Assembly: GCF_001305855.1 (NCBI RefSeq)
Contig: NZ_LIXZ01000005.1
Coordinates: 228,413-292,412 of the forward strand
Direction of reading: 5' to 3'
Length of the DNA stretch: 64,000 nt
Source: Rossellomorea vietnamensis
Lineage (GTDB): Bacteria > Bacillota > Bacilli > Bacillales > Bacillaceae_B
Shown: positions 50,105-59,019 of the stretch, piece after piece
Layout: each line of letters starts with the position of its first letter
Position numbering within the stretch: the first letter of the stretch is position 1
Notes under the pieces: generated by a model
The model's input: only the letters and a program-made list of their open reading frames with translations
The model's database searches: none
What the model was told of the DNA's origin: nothing
Program-made: the position numbers and the translations under genes

Positions 50105-50848
50105 TTAACTTTTGGATGACCTGAGAAACCGAGGATACGCAGCAATGGCAATCAACCCACCAGCTATTCCGGCAATGACCATAATCAATATATTGAATAA
50201 AACATCTAAAGTGGTGGCTCCCTTTAGAATAATCTCCTTATACCCTTCAATTGCCCAATATTGAGGCAATAACTTACTGATCGTTTGCATAAAATCCGGC
50301 ATAAGATCAACAGGTAGCCACAATCCTCCAAGCATTGCGCCACCAAGGGCTATGATCTGGGTAAGTGCAATACCCATATTCTCCGTTTTCACGAGTACGG
50401 CAAGTGCCATGCCCCAGCCGGTTACTATAAATGCCAACGAAAGTGATAAAAGTATCAGTCCAAGGGGATCCCCTAAAGGAAGGTCATACACAACGACGCC
50501 AAAACCAAATAGTACAGCAATCTGAATCAAAACGATCACCATGAAAGGGATCCATTTCCCTATAAAATAGTTCTTGATCGGAAGTGGGGTACTCGCGATC
50601 CTTGCAACCATTCCTTTGTCCCTATCCTTCACCAGCCCGATGACCATGGAAATCATAATATAAAAAGCAAACATGATTGTATAACCTGGAATGATTTGAG
50701 TGACGACTTCCTTGTAACTTGTATTTTCATCACCTGAAAAAATGGATACAAAGGCAATAATGAAGACAATCGGTAAGATAAACGTCCAAAACCACAAGCC
50801 TTTATCCTGTATATTTTTCTTTAACTCCATTTTGGCAATCGCCCACAT
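50105..50848 (-). CDS. ABC-2 type exporter permease
   Basis: A 247-residue permease with six predicted transmembrane helices of the ABC-2 type; DRDKGMVARIASTPLPIKNYFIGKW after helix 2 is the family loop. It follows the ATPase gene by 15 bases; together they form a heterodimer-type exporter, probably for a drug, lipid or natural product. No signal of substrate. Confidence 0.9.
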   Translation of the reverse strand: MWAIAKMELKKNIQDKGLWFWTFILPIVFIIAFVSIFSGDENTSYKEVVTQIIPGYTIMFAFYIMISMVIGLVKDRDKGMVARIASTPLPIKNYFIGKWIPFMVIVLIQIAVLFGFGVVVYDLPLGDPLGLILLSLSLAFIVTGWGMALAVLVKTENMGIALTQIIALGGAMLGGLWLPVDLMPDFMQTISKLLPQYWAIEGYKEIILKGATTLDVLFNILIMVIAGIAGGLIAIAAYPRFLRSSKS

Positions 50849-50863
50849 AGCATTCTCCCCTTT

Positions 50864-51775
50864 CTATGAATCCCGAAGTTGAGTTCCCGTTAATTTGAAA
50901 AAGATATCCTCCAGTTTCGGTTGATATAACTCGAGCCTTCTTGGCAAAATGTTTTGGATGCGAAACTCGGCAATCAATTTTTCCAGCGTCATCAATGGAT
51001 CATCACTTTGCAGAAGAAATCCATTTCCTTTCGCTTCTACCTCTCCATGTGTGGTTAGATCCACTTCATCCAAACCTTCTCCTGAGATAAACAATGACGG
51101 TTTATTATATTTTTGCTGCAGCTCAGCCATAGTCCCACATTCGACTAGGGCACCCTTGTCGATCAGTCCGATGCTGTCGCATAACTGCTCTACTTCCTCC
51201 ATATAGTGACTTGAATATATGATCGTACTCCCCTTTTCCTTTAGCTCCTGTATGATGGAAAAAATCGAGTTTCTTGATTGTGGATCAATTCCCACTGTCG
51301 GTTCGTCCATGATGATAATGGAGGGATCATGGAGAATGGCACATCCGATATTCAACCGGCGCTTCATACCCCCGGAAAAAGTGATGACTTTGTCTTTCCC
51401 CCGTTCTTCTAAACCGATTTGCTGTAACACTTTCCCGGTGCGATCTTGAAGGTCCTTGCCTTTCAGCCCATAAAGGCTTCCGAAGTACAGTAAATTATCT
51501 TTTGCAGTCAGTGTTTCTTCCAAACAAATATCTTGTGGTATATAGCCGATGAGCTTTTTAACTTTTACCCTTTCTTTCTTGATAGATATCCCTTGTACAA
51601 TGATATCCCCGTCAAAATTTTGTAAAACTCCAGAGAGTATCTTCATTAGTGTGGATTTTCCTGCCCCATTGGGACCTACAAGTCCAAAGCAAGACCCTTC
51701 TTGAATCGTTAAATGAACCTCATTAAGCGCTTGAAGTGAATCATACCGCTTGCTTACGTGATCAACCGTGATCAT
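50864..51775 (-). CDS. ABC exporter ATPase
   Basis: A 303-residue ATPase of the DrrA/CcmA group. Walker A GPNGAGKST (about 35-43), signature FSGGMKRRLNIGCAI, Walker B IIIMDEPTVGIDP and switch histidine in IIYSSHYMEEVE are complete. The C-terminal 80 residues form a regulatory extension. Partner permease directly downstream. GGAGG lies upstream. Confidence 0.93.
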   Translation of the reverse strand: MITVDHVSKRYDSLQALNEVHLTIQEGSCFGLVGPNGAGKSTLMKILSGVLQNFDGDIIVQGISIKKERVKVKKLIGYIPQDICLEETLTAKDNLLYFGSLYGLKGKDLQDRTGKVLQQIGLEERGKDKVITFSGGMKRRLNIGCAILHDPSIIIMDEPTVGIDPQSRNSIFSIIQELKEKGSTIIYSSHYMEEVEQLCDSIGLIDKGALVECGTMAELQQKYNKPSLFISGEGLDEVDLTTHGEVEAKGNGFLLQSDDPLMTLEKLIAEFRIQNILPRRLELYQPKLEDIFFKLTGTQLRDS

Positions 51776-51859
51776 AAATGAACCTCCTTTAAACAGTCAC
51801 TCATAATAAAATGTACGAATCATGATTGGTAAAAGTTTCATTTGCACAAAAACGAAAGA

Positions 51860-51890
51860 AAAAGGAGTGGGATTGTCTTCCACTCCTTTT
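51860..51890 (-). terminator. Terminator downstream of the pentapeptide gene
   Basis: AAAAGGAGTGG and CCACTCCTTTT form a perfect 11-bp stem with a nine-base loop; leftward it is followed by TTTCTTTCG. It lies 170 bases after the pentapeptide-repeat gene, with no gene between. Confidence 0.75.
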
Positions 51891-52059
51891 GTATGTTCCA
51901 TATCGTTTAATGAAAATTTAACGTTACCTCTTCGAATTGAAAGCAGGTGGACCCTGATACATGGATATGCCGGTTTGAATGGATTCATGCATTTTTTTGA
52001 ATTAAGGGTTTATGATTGGATGGTATATAAACAAGCTGACAGTCTATTAAGTCTCAAGT

Positions 52060-52707
52060 CTACTCCTTCACTTTCAATCCTAATAAGCTTGCGAAACCGA
52101 TCGCCTGATCAGGTGAAACTTCACAACCAGAAAGATTTTCAAGAGCCACGTTGATGCGTGTAAACTTGCAGGTACTGATGTCAATACCCTTGAGGTCAGT
52201 CTGAGTGAAGTCGATATCATTAAGATTGCATTGGTGAAAGTTGACCTTAAGAAGTTCACAGTCAGAATAATTGGCATTTTGTAAAAAGGTCTGATTAAAT
52301 ATCACTTGTTTTAATCTTGCTTCAACAAAGTCACTCATATTCGCCAGGCACTCTTCAAAGCGGACATTTCCTAAATGGGCACTGGAAAAATTCACTCCCA
52401 ATAATTTACATTCTTTAAAGATGACCCGATGTATGATTCCATCATTGAATTTTGCATTCGACAGGTCACAGTTCTCAAATACGACATCTGTCATGTCGAT
52501 TCGAGGGAAAGATGCGCCGGTAAACGAAACATTTCTGAATATTACTTTTGAGATCACGAGCTGATTGATCTCTTCCTGGTCCAGTCTCGCATTATCAATC
52601 ATACAATTCGATAGGAATGGATCTTCCTCATAATAGACATCTTGGAAATTAGCTGTCTCTATACGAGCAGGGATTTTTGGACCCTCTATTTTAAATTTAT
52701 TCACCAT
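52060..52707 (-). CDS. Pentapeptide-repeat protein
   Basis: A 215-residue right-handed beta-helix of pentapeptide repeats A(D/N)LXX, seen as FRNVSF, VVFENCDLSNAKF, VIFKECKLLGVNF, NVRFEECL and VNFHQCNLNDIDF (about 50-185). Related proteins include Qnr and MfpA, which mimic DNA and protect gyrase, and YjbI-like proteins of unknown role. ATG at 52707 has GAGGTG upstream; the 45-codon extension lacks repeats. Which of these it resembles functionally cannot be told from the sequence. Confidence 0.87.
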   Translation of the reverse strand: MVNKFKIEGPKIPARIETANFQDVYYEEDPFLSNCMIDNARLDQEEINQLVISKVIFRNVSFTGASFPRIDMTDVVFENCDLSNAKFNDGIIHRVIFKECKLLGVNFSSAHLGNVRFEECLANMSDFVEARLKQVIFNQTFLQNANYSDCELLKVNFHQCNLNDIDFTQTDLKGIDISTCKFTRINVALENLSGCEVSPDQAIGFASLLGLKVKE

Positions 52708-52955
52708 GAGTACACCTCGATTATGTTCATTTTTGTATAAAGAAACTATAACATGAAGAAAATTGAATAGTAGTCTTGGATTTTTTTCAGGTGTGTGTCT
52801 CGCATGATGAGAGTGGTGGACCCCTACCCCTTTTAGCTGCAATTGTTTATAACTAACTTACACCCTTTACCCGATTTGATTATGGCAAGGAATGATTTCA
52901 CTATTTGATATTTCGGGTTAAAATAAGATGGAAATGATTAAGTGAGGTGTTCCAC

Positions 52956-53462
52956 ATGAATGTAACAGAAACATCACGCCTTACCCTGCGATGGGTGGAG
53001 ATAACTGATGCAGAATTTATTAAAACATTGTTAAATGAACCTGGATGGCTGAACTACATTGGAGATAAAGGGATTCGCACTATAGATGATGCGAAGAATT
53101 ATATTGAGAATGGTCCCCGAGCCATGTATGAACGTGAAGGGTTTGGATTGTTCTTGGCAGAACGTAAGGATGATCGTGCACCGATCGGTTTATGTGGCCT
53201 GATTAAGCGAGACGGTCTCGAGGATGTTGATATTGGCTTTGCCTTTTTATCTGACTATCAATCTCAAGGATATGCATATGAAGCAGCATGCGCTACGGTG
53301 GAGTTTGCTAAAGAGCAGGGGATTAAACGTCTGGTGGCGATTACGACAAAAGATAATGAATCTTCCTCTAGACTTCTTGAAAAATTGGATATGAAGTTTG
53401 AAGGATATGTGACACTGCCTGATGATACAGAAGAACTGAAAAAATACGGATTGACAATCTAA
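52956..53462 (+). CDS. RimJ/RimL-type GNAT acetyltransferase
   Basis: A 168-residue acetyltransferase starting MNVTETSRLTLRWVEI. VDIGFAFLSDYQSQGYAYEA (about 88-107) is the acetyl-CoA loop (QSQGYA), and SSRLLEKLDMKFEG motif B. N-terminal alanine acetyltransferases of ribosomal proteins are close relatives. ATG at 52956 follows GAGGTG. Terminator follows. Confidence 0.9.
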   Translation: MNVTETSRLTLRWVEITDAEFIKTLLNEPGWLNYIGDKGIRTIDDAKNYIENGPRAMYEREGFGLFLAERKDDRAPIGLCGLIKRDGLEDVDIGFAFLSDYQSQGYAYEAACATVEFAKEQGIKRLVAITTKDNESSSRLLEKLDMKFEGYVTLPDDTEELKKYGLTI

Positions 53463-53499
53463 CTAAAAGGGGAATTTAAACACAAGGTTTCTCATATCG

Positions 53500-53532
53500 A
53501 AAAGAGCTGGGGCATATACGGACAGCTCTTTT
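53500..53532 (+). terminator. Terminator of the RimL-type gene
   Basis: AAAAGAGCTG and CAGCTCTTTT form a perfect 10-bp stem with a 13-base loop, followed by a short T tract. Confidence 0.75.
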
Positions 53533-53588
53533 CCTTAACCTCTATTAATAAGAAAACGCCTAACCTATTTCAGGTAAGCGTTTATATC

Positions 53589-54101
53589 CTATTCATATAA
53601 TTTCTTTAATTCTTCCAAAACATAGTTTTCCCTTTTAATCCACCGATTGTTCTCGTACTTGTCCATCAGCATTTCATTCCCTTCAATGGCCTCATCCATT
53701 GTAACCCATCGGGGAGTCATCTCAAGCTCCGACTCATATTCTTCTAATTGTTGTGGTATTCTATCCCCGTCTGAAAGTTCGCAATGAAAGTAGTGGGAAG
53801 TCATTTCGAATAATGTACCCGCTTCATACATGTCCATATATCTTTGTGTCACGATACCAACAGGCTCTTTTACCATGCAATGTATGTAGCCGGTTTCTTC
53901 AGCCACTTCCCTTATGAGGGCAGCAGACAGACTTTCACCTTCTTCGACCCCGCCTCCCGGAAATTTATAATCTCCCCTATTGGAATGCATGAGAAGGATT
54001 TTACCATCTTGTATGATCACTGCTTTCACTGCGGTTCTATATTTCATATTGTATTCCATGATCTCACTTTTTGGTTTTCCCAATACGGTTTCAAACAACA
54101 C
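53589..54101 (-). CDS. NUDIX hydrolase
   Basis: A 170-residue NUDIX hydrolase. After a 20-residue lead, KYRTAVKAVIIQDGKILLMH enters the fold and the NUDIX box (GGGVEEGESLSAALIREVAEE, cited by ends, about 49-69) is complete. It resembles MutT-like proteins. AAAGGAG precedes adjacent GTG (54101) and TTG (54098) codons; either may start it. Another in-frame ATG at 54059 lacks a site. Substrate unknown. Confidence 0.82.
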   Translation of the reverse strand: MLFETVLGKPKSEIMEYNMKYRTAVKAVIIQDGKILLMHSNRGDYKFPGGGVEEGESLSAALIREVAEETGYIHCMVKEPVGIVTQRYMDMYEAGTLFEMTSHYFHCELSDGDRIPQQLEEYESELEMTPRWVTMDEAIEGNEMLMDKYENNRWIKRENYVLEELKKLYE

Positions 54102-54259
54102 TGTCTCTCCTTTCCCTCGAATAGTATAGAATAATAGATAGTTCAACGACTTGATTTGAAAAGACAATCACTTCTTCCAATTTAATAATGGAGCCGAAAT
54201 GACTTATACAAATACGTACCATTAAATAGAATTCGACAAAATTCCCTAATCTCCTTCAG

Positions 54260-54275
54260 GTGAATGAACATTCAC
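54260..54275. promoter_or_regulatory. Palindrome GTGAATG-AA-CATTCAC
   Basis: Seven-base perfect inverted arms around AA, 159 bases upstream of the NUDIX start and 75 bases past the citA stop. The TGAATGAA half resembles the half-site of B. subtilis FadR, a TetR-family repressor. Function unproven. Confidence 0.35.
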
Positions 54276-54285
54276 TAAAAAAGAA

Positions 54286-54308
54286 AAACGCTTAAGAACT
54301 AAGCGTTT
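54286..54308 (-). terminator. Terminator of citA
   Basis: AAACGCTTA and TAAGCGTTT form a perfect 9-bp stem with a five-base loop, running leftward into TTTTTCTTTTTT. It lies 42 bases after the stop of the citrate synthase gene. Confidence 0.85.
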
Positions 54309-54349
54309 CACCATTTACCCCCATAAGAAGAACACGCAGGTTATTCATT

Positions 54350-55435
54350 TTAGGCTTTCCTTATTCCAATATATTCGGATTGCGGTCTGAATATAATATT
54401 GTTTTCAGCCTGCTCCAATACATGCGCTGTCCAACCCACGATGCGAGAGGCTGTAAATGTAGGTGTGAATAAATCTGATGGCAGATTAATCGATTTCATG
54501 ATGGCGGCAGCATAAAATTCCACATTGGTGTATAGGGACCTCCCTGGTTTCATTTCAGCTAAAAGTTCGATGGCTTTCTTCTCAACAAATAGTGCCAAAT
54601 CCAAAGAGGGATCATCGCCCTGATTTTCTAACAGCTTCTTTCTTAAAGCGATGGCTCTTGGATCATGAGTCTTATAGACGCGATGACCAAACCCCATCAG
54701 CTTCTCACCTTTCAGTACTTTCCCTCTGATGACACTTTCCGCTTTTTCTGCCACACCGATTTCGTTCAATAGGTCAATGACCCCGGACGGTGCCCCACCG
54801 TGAAGGGGACCTTTCATTGTCCCGATTGCTGAAGTGATGGCCGAAACGAGATCAGACTCCGTTGAGGCCGTGACTCTTGCAGAGAAGGCAGAAGCATTCA
54901 TCCCGTGTTCCAGGGTAAGGACCATATACGTTTCAAGTGCATCCGCAACCGCTTTAGACGGACTTTTTCCTGTTAACATGTATAGATAATTCTCCACATG
55001 GCTTAGCTCGGTAACTGGTTCGAATAGAGGTCGATCCATCACCAGATTGAATCGGTATGCTATGATGGTAGGAATGACGGCTGTCAATCGCAAGGATTGC
55101 TCTATAGTCGGCTTCCAATTGTATTCTGGTACTCCTAGAGAGGAAATAACCGTCCTTAATGCACTCATGATGTCCATTTCTTCTGGTAGAGAATGAAGGA
55201 TATCCTTCATTCCAGGTGTCAGTTTTCGATTAGTGTTCAATCTATTCTTGATTTCCTCTGCATCCTCCTCTGTTGGAAGATAACCATACCACAACAAGAA
55301 AGCCGCTTCTTCAAATGACAGATGACTGATTTCCCCGATTTCATATCCCCTATAGATAAGGATACCTTCCTTTCCATAAATGTGACTGATCGACGTTTGA
55401 GCGGCTACTATCCCTTTTAATCCTTCACTAAACAT
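54350..55435 (-). CDS. citA: Citrate synthase I (CitA)
   Basis: A 361-residue citrate synthase, which condenses acetyl-CoA and oxaloacetate. The catalytic histidines lie in GPLHGGAPSG (about 216-225) and GFGHRVYKTHDPR, and the catalytic aspartate in SDLFTPTFTASR. The length fits the Gram-positive type. It is divergent from a LysR gene, as citA is from citR in B. subtilis, so I assign citA and not the main enzyme citZ. The start at 55435 has AGGGG nine bases upstream. Confidence 0.92.
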   Translation of the reverse strand: MFSEGLKGIVAAQTSISHIYGKEGILIYRGYEIGEISHLSFEEAAFLLWYGYLPTEEDAEEIKNRLNTNRKLTPGMKDILHSLPEEMDIMSALRTVISSLGVPEYNWKPTIEQSLRLTAVIPTIIAYRFNLVMDRPLFEPVTELSHVENYLYMLTGKSPSKAVADALETYMVLTLEHGMNASAFSARVTASTESDLVSAITSAIGTMKGPLHGGAPSGVIDLLNEIGVAEKAESVIRGKVLKGEKLMGFGHRVYKTHDPRAIALRKKLLENQGDDPSLDLALFVEKKAIELLAEMKPGRSLYTNVEFYAAAIMKSINLPSDLFTPTFTASRIVGWTAHVLEQAENNIIFRPQSEYIGIRKA

Positions 55436-55457
55436 GCAAAACAACCCCTTTTCCTTT

Positions 55458-55526
55458 ATTACAATTATTGTATAATGGATTTATAATTAAGAAAATTAAA
55501 TATATTTAATTGAATTGATTACAATT
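55458..55526. promoter_or_regulatory. citA/citR divergent control region
   Basis: ATTACAATT occurs at 55458-55466 and at 55518-55526, spaced 60 bases apart. The first copy is part of ATTACAATTATTGTATAAT, whose ACAAT/ATTGT arms form a small dyad. Likely CitR contacts and opposing promoters lie here. Confidence 0.4.
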
Positions 55527-55550
55527 TATAATAAAGATGAGGTGGATCCA

Positions 55551-56429
55551 GTGGATTTGAATATCATTAAAACGTTTATTATCGCGGCTGAGATCAATCA
55601 TTTCAGAAAAGCTGCCGAGCGATTATATATCTCACAGCCGACCGTGACGGTACATATTAAACAACTTGAAAAGGAACTCGGAGTAGCCCTTTTCGAAAGA
55701 GAAGGCAAGAAAATCAAACTGACAGAAGCGGGGAGATCTTATTTACAAAATGCTAAGAGATTGATCGAGGTTTATGAGGAAGGCATAACCGACATTCAAT
55801 CCTTTAGTCAGGGATACACGACCACACTCAAAATGGCCATTTCCCCTTTGATTGCTGATAATGTATTACCTTTTGTTTTAAAACAATATCTGGAGAAACA
55901 TCCCCAAGTTGAAATATCGGTTGAAATCATTGAATCTACGGAAATAGAAAAGGCAGTTTTGGAAGAAAGGGTGGATATCGGACTTTCCTGTCTCCCCTCT
56001 TTTAGTCCTGAACTTGAACAGACTCTTTTATTTACTGATAAAGTCATTTTGGTGGCTCCTCATGATGGAAGGGATTTTGAATCTGCACCGCCCCTGGAAG
56101 AAGAGGAGTTACTGGCATCGAATTACTTATTGACCCATAATCATCCTTCCTATTGGGATGAACTTTGTTATACCATCAAACAATTTTATCCGAAAACAAG
56201 GATGATGAGAGTTTCGCAGACACATATTACGAAGCGATTCATCGCAGAAGGACTCGGCGTATCCTATCTACCCTCCTCGTCAGTCAGGAGAGAACTTTTG
56301 GAAGGGAGGCTTTTGGAGGTCCATACAAGTGCTTTTCCCATGCCACAAGCTAATACCTACGCGATAACAAAATATCTGCATAAAACACAGAAGGAATTTT
56401 TACGATTCCTTTCTCGCTTCAGAGTATGA
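55551..56429 (+). CDS. citR: LysR-family regulator CitR
   Basis: A 292-residue LysR-type regulator: winged helix at about 1-62 (KAAERLYISQPTVTVHIKQLEKELG) and a two-lobed effector domain at about 85-290. CitR represses citA in B. subtilis. GTG at 55551 with GAGGTG six bases upstream gives MDLNIIKTF, the typical LysR start. The divergent intergenic region has two ATTACAATT blocks (55458-55466 and 55518-55526) that could be binding sites. Confidence 0.9.
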   Translation: MDLNIIKTFIIAAEINHFRKAAERLYISQPTVTVHIKQLEKELGVALFEREGKKIKLTEAGRSYLQNAKRLIEVYEEGITDIQSFSQGYTTTLKMAISPLIADNVLPFVLKQYLEKHPQVEISVEIIESTEIEKAVLEERVDIGLSCLPSFSPELEQTLLFTDKVILVAPHDGRDFESAPPLEEEELLASNYLLTHNHPSYWDELCYTIKQFYPKTRMMRVSQTHITKRFIAEGLGVSYLPSSSVRRELLEGRLLEVHTSAFPMPQANTYAITKYLHKTQKEFLRFLSRFRV

Positions 56430-56434
56430 AGAAA

Positions 56435-56468
56435 GATGCCCTGTTCATGTTACAGTGAACAGGGCATC
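56435..56468. terminator. Hairpin between convergent genes
   Basis: GATGCCCTGTTCA and TGAACAGGGCATC form a perfect 13-bp stem with an eight-base loop, between citR and the convergent methyltransferase gene. Confidence 0.85.
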
Positions 56469-56472
56469 CGCT

Positions 56473-57183
56473 TTACATATGATCTTTTTGAAAAAGTCCA
56501 GTCAGTAGGTCAGAGACGCCGAATTGGTTCTCTGTATCTTTTTTATCGATCATTTTTCTGATTTCAATGGGCTTTAATGAATGGAAAACCCTCCTTAATC
56601 GTTCTTCTGTATACCCCAATCCTCCCATCAGTGAGCCTTTTTTATATACTTCCCAATCGGATATATCAGAACCTCCTAATTCCCCGCCTTTATAAAAGCA
56701 CGTTATGCCAAAGTGTCCTTCATGCTTTAACGTTCTTTCAATAAGATTTATGTAACTTATCCTTCTATGAGGAGCAATATGGTGAAAACATCCTGAATCG
56801 TATATGAAGTCGTACTTCCCGATGTTTAGGTCACAATCAAATATATTTTGATGAAGAAAGTTTATGGTTAGATTTCTTCCGTCAGCTCTTTCCTTGGCCC
56901 ACTCGAGGGACGTTTTGGATACATCGACTGCATCAACCTCAAATCCCCTTTCTGCAAGGTAAATGGCATTCCTGCCCGGGCCGCAGCCAAATTCAAGTAC
57001 TTTTCCTGGGCTGACAGTACCGCGTTCAACATAAGACACTAAATTCTCGTCAGGTGCATTAACAAAGATAGGTATTGATTTCTCTCGATCAGAAAAAAAC
57101 TCATCCCAAAATGGTTCAGGCTCCCGTAAGTATGAATCTAGCATCGTAAGTATATCATCGTAAGTATGAATTTTTTCTTCCAT
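56473..57183 (-). CDS. Class I SAM-dependent methyltransferase
   Basis: A 236-residue methyltransferase. VLEFGCGPGRNAIYLAERG (about 63-81) is motif I, VDAVDVS supplies the ribose-binding acid, and FIYDSGCFHHIAPHRR motif IV. It resembles TehB/YodH-like small-molecule methyltransferases, sometimes linked to tellurite or thiopurine resistance. AAGGAGGG upstream of the ATG. Substrate unknown. Confidence 0.9.
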   Translation of the reverse strand: MEEKIHTYDDILTMLDSYLREPEPFWDEFFSDREKSIPIFVNAPDENLVSYVERGTVSPGKVLEFGCGPGRNAIYLAERGFEVDAVDVSKTSLEWAKERADGRNLTINFLHQNIFDCDLNIGKYDFIYDSGCFHHIAPHRRISYINLIERTLKHEGHFGITCFYKGGELGGSDISDWEVYKKGSLMGGLGYTEERLRRVFHSLKPIEIRKMIDKKDTENQFGVSDLLTGLFQKDHM

Positions 57184-57494
57184 ATGGTTCCCTCCTTAAT
57201 CAACTGATTTCATCTTACTTTATTACAGTGAATGAAAGGTTACCACGATTTTACAAATATATTATTTAATGGTTTGATTAAAGGGTAAGAAAGAGCCATA
57301 TATGCGATTTAACGACCCCAGAAAACCCATTTTAAAGGATTTAAATGTCTTTAAAGGTAATGTGTATGTAAACTAGTTAAAGTTTGACCGAGAAGAATCT
57401 GAACACACTGAAGAGTGTAGTGACGATCAGCTAACCATATGTTTTTGTTACATTTGTTACATTATTGTAATAAATAAGCGATAGATATAAAGAC
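57184..57494. other. Intergenic region, nothing distinct
   Basis: AT-rich, with scattered short dyads such as TTACATT-type repeats at about 57447-57470. A 24-codon frame from ATG near 57301 has poor spacing to its nearest purine run. No gene or RNA element is supported. Confidence 0.5.
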
Positions 57495-58019
57495 TCAAGC
57501 CAATACTTTTTCCATGCGGATATCTGACCACATTTTATCATTCCAATAAGTAAAGTCAGGGATCCTGGCTATTTCCTGATAGCCCATTTGCCTGTATAAC
57601 TTATAAGCCTGGGTGTTAAACTCAAAAACACCAAGTTCGATTCTATTTAGCCCGTGTTTTTTAATTTCCATTTCCAAATGACGAATGGCTTTATACCCTA
57701 TTCCCCTTCCACGTGCCCCGGGATCTCCAATCGTAATCCCTACCCAGGCAGTTCCCCTCACTTTTTTATATAGATGACCGGGATCGATCATGTAATTCAT
57801 TTCTCCCACAAGTTTGTTCTCCAGATATAGAAGAAACGTATGGTGAGAATCCAATCGATCCTTCAATTCATCAAGATTCATATCGCTCTGTTGTTCAAGC
57901 TCTTCCCTGTTTTGATTTGGGTGAATGAATGGTATTAAATCGGGATCGTTATCCCATTGATTTAAAGCTTTAAGGATAGTAGTGTTTGGGTGGGTTAATT
58001 TTTTAATGTGAAGATTCAT
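57495..58019 (-). CDS. GNAT-family acetyltransferase
   Basis: A 174-residue acetyltransferase starting MNLHIKKLTHPNTTIL. The acetyl-CoA loop reads ITIGDPGARGRGIGYKAI (RGRGIG, about 102-119), and AYKLYRQMGYQEIA is motif B. SpeG-like and RimJ-like proteins look similar. ATG at 58019 has GAGAGGAAAAGAG just before it. Substrate unknown. Confidence 0.87.
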   Translation of the reverse strand: MNLHIKKLTHPNTTILKALNQWDNDPDLIPFIHPNQNREELEQQSDMNLDELKDRLDSHHTFLLYLENKLVGEMNYMIDPGHLYKKVRGTAWVGITIGDPGARGRGIGYKAIRHLEMEIKKHGLNRIELGVFEFNTQAYKLYRQMGYQEIARIPDFTYWNDKMWSDIRMEKVLA

Positions 58020-58119
58020 CTCTTTTCCTCTCTTTCTCATTCTAGAAGATAAAGTGAAAAGACCACAGAATGTAACAGGTGATCATTATTTCTAACGCAT
58101 AATTGTTAGAATATTCAAT

Positions 58120-58151
58120 CATAAATGTGTATAGCTTCTCACACGTTTATG
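58120..58151. promoter_or_regulatory. Inverted repeat before the MEDS gene
   Basis: CATAAATGTGT and ACACGTTTATG are inverted with one mismatch around a ten-base centre, 61 bases upstream of the MEDS start. It might be an operator for a dimeric regulator. Confidence 0.35.
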
Positions 58152-58211
58152 TTATGCTTAAAGAAACCTGGTGTAAAGGGAAGAATTTCTTTGGACGAGA
58201 GGTGAGGATAT

Positions 58212-58772
58212 ATGGAAGTCTTACATGATGTAAAGCTAGGAACGATACAAAAAGGTCATGTTTTTTATCCATTTCAACAGGAGGAAGCCTACATACGAAA
58301 TTTGATGTTATTTATTCGGGGTGGTTTGGAAAATAAGCAACACATGCTGATAGTTGAAAGCATGAGAAATATCACCAAGGTCAAGAATAGAATGAACAGA
58401 TTGTATACCGAAGAACAGCTCTCATCCATTTCATTAGTTGATAACTTTGACTACTATTTTTTTCATGGAGATTTTAACACTCAGCATATTCTCAGAGCTT
58501 TCCAGAAAGATCTCTCCGTCATTAAGAACTTGAATTCTTCCATAAGAACCTGGGGCCATGTCGAATGGGTCGCGGAAGAACCAAACTCAAATTTAATCAA
58601 AGAGTTTGAATCGATTGCTGATGATTATGTTCATCAGGAAGGCATGCTTTCTGTTTGCGCATATCAGGGCAACAGCTTATCAAGTACAATGACAGAAACA
58701 TTGGAAATGCTTCATCAATATGTGTTGACTGATGAAGGTTTTCGATTATCCATGCTATATAAAAGGAAGTAA
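58212..58772 (+). CDS. MEDS-domain protein
   Basis: A 186-residue protein with a single MEDS domain (a sensory domain first seen in DcmR). The N-terminal GHVFYPFQQEEAYIRNLMLFIRGGL (cited by parts) and HMLIVESM match the domain's nucleotide-like binding core; the WGHVEWVAEE and YVHQEGMLSVCAYQG stretches are conserved late motifs. There is no DNA-binding or kinase domain, so it may act by protein contact. GAGGTGAGG precedes the ATG. A terminator follows. Confidence 0.8.
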   Translation: MEVLHDVKLGTIQKGHVFYPFQQEEAYIRNLMLFIRGGLENKQHMLIVESMRNITKVKNRMNRLYTEEQLSSISLVDNFDYYFFHGDFNTQHILRAFQKDLSVIKNLNSSIRTWGHVEWVAEEPNSNLIKEFESIADDYVHQEGMLSVCAYQGNSLSSTMTETLEMLHQYVLTDEGFRLSMLYKRK

Positions 58773-58777
58773 ACTTT

Positions 58778-58802
58778 AAAGACCCCTTTACAATGGGTCT
58801 TT
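58778..58802 (+). terminator. Terminator of the MEDS gene
   Basis: AAAGACCC and GGGTCTTT pair around a nine-base loop and run into a T-rich tract. Confidence 0.7.
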
Positions 58803-59019
58803 TATTTATGAACTTGTTTGTCCTTTTTCAGGAGGGCTTTACGTATGGGGCATATGTCCATCAAATAATGTTTACATCATCGATTTTATTCTCAATATAT
58901 TTACACATCTGTTTCCTTATTTATATGATTCTCTTAAAAAAGGAATGGTTCTATGAACCACTTCCCCCCAATAACTATAACTATAATGCTTTCTACATTT
59001 ATAGTTAGGAGGGGCTCTT

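Noticed and set aside
51797..52154. Frames of 63 codons (leftward) and 110 codons (rightward)
   Set aside because: Both cross the terminator at 51860-51890; the longer one is also antisense to the pentapeptide gene.
57301..57375. 24-codon frame in an otherwise empty region
   Set aside because: Purine run is 14 bases away and nothing else supports translation.
58793..59008. 71-codon rightward frame rich in Phe and Tyr
   Set aside because: AT-driven hydrophobic translation that begins within a terminator; no ribosome-binding site.
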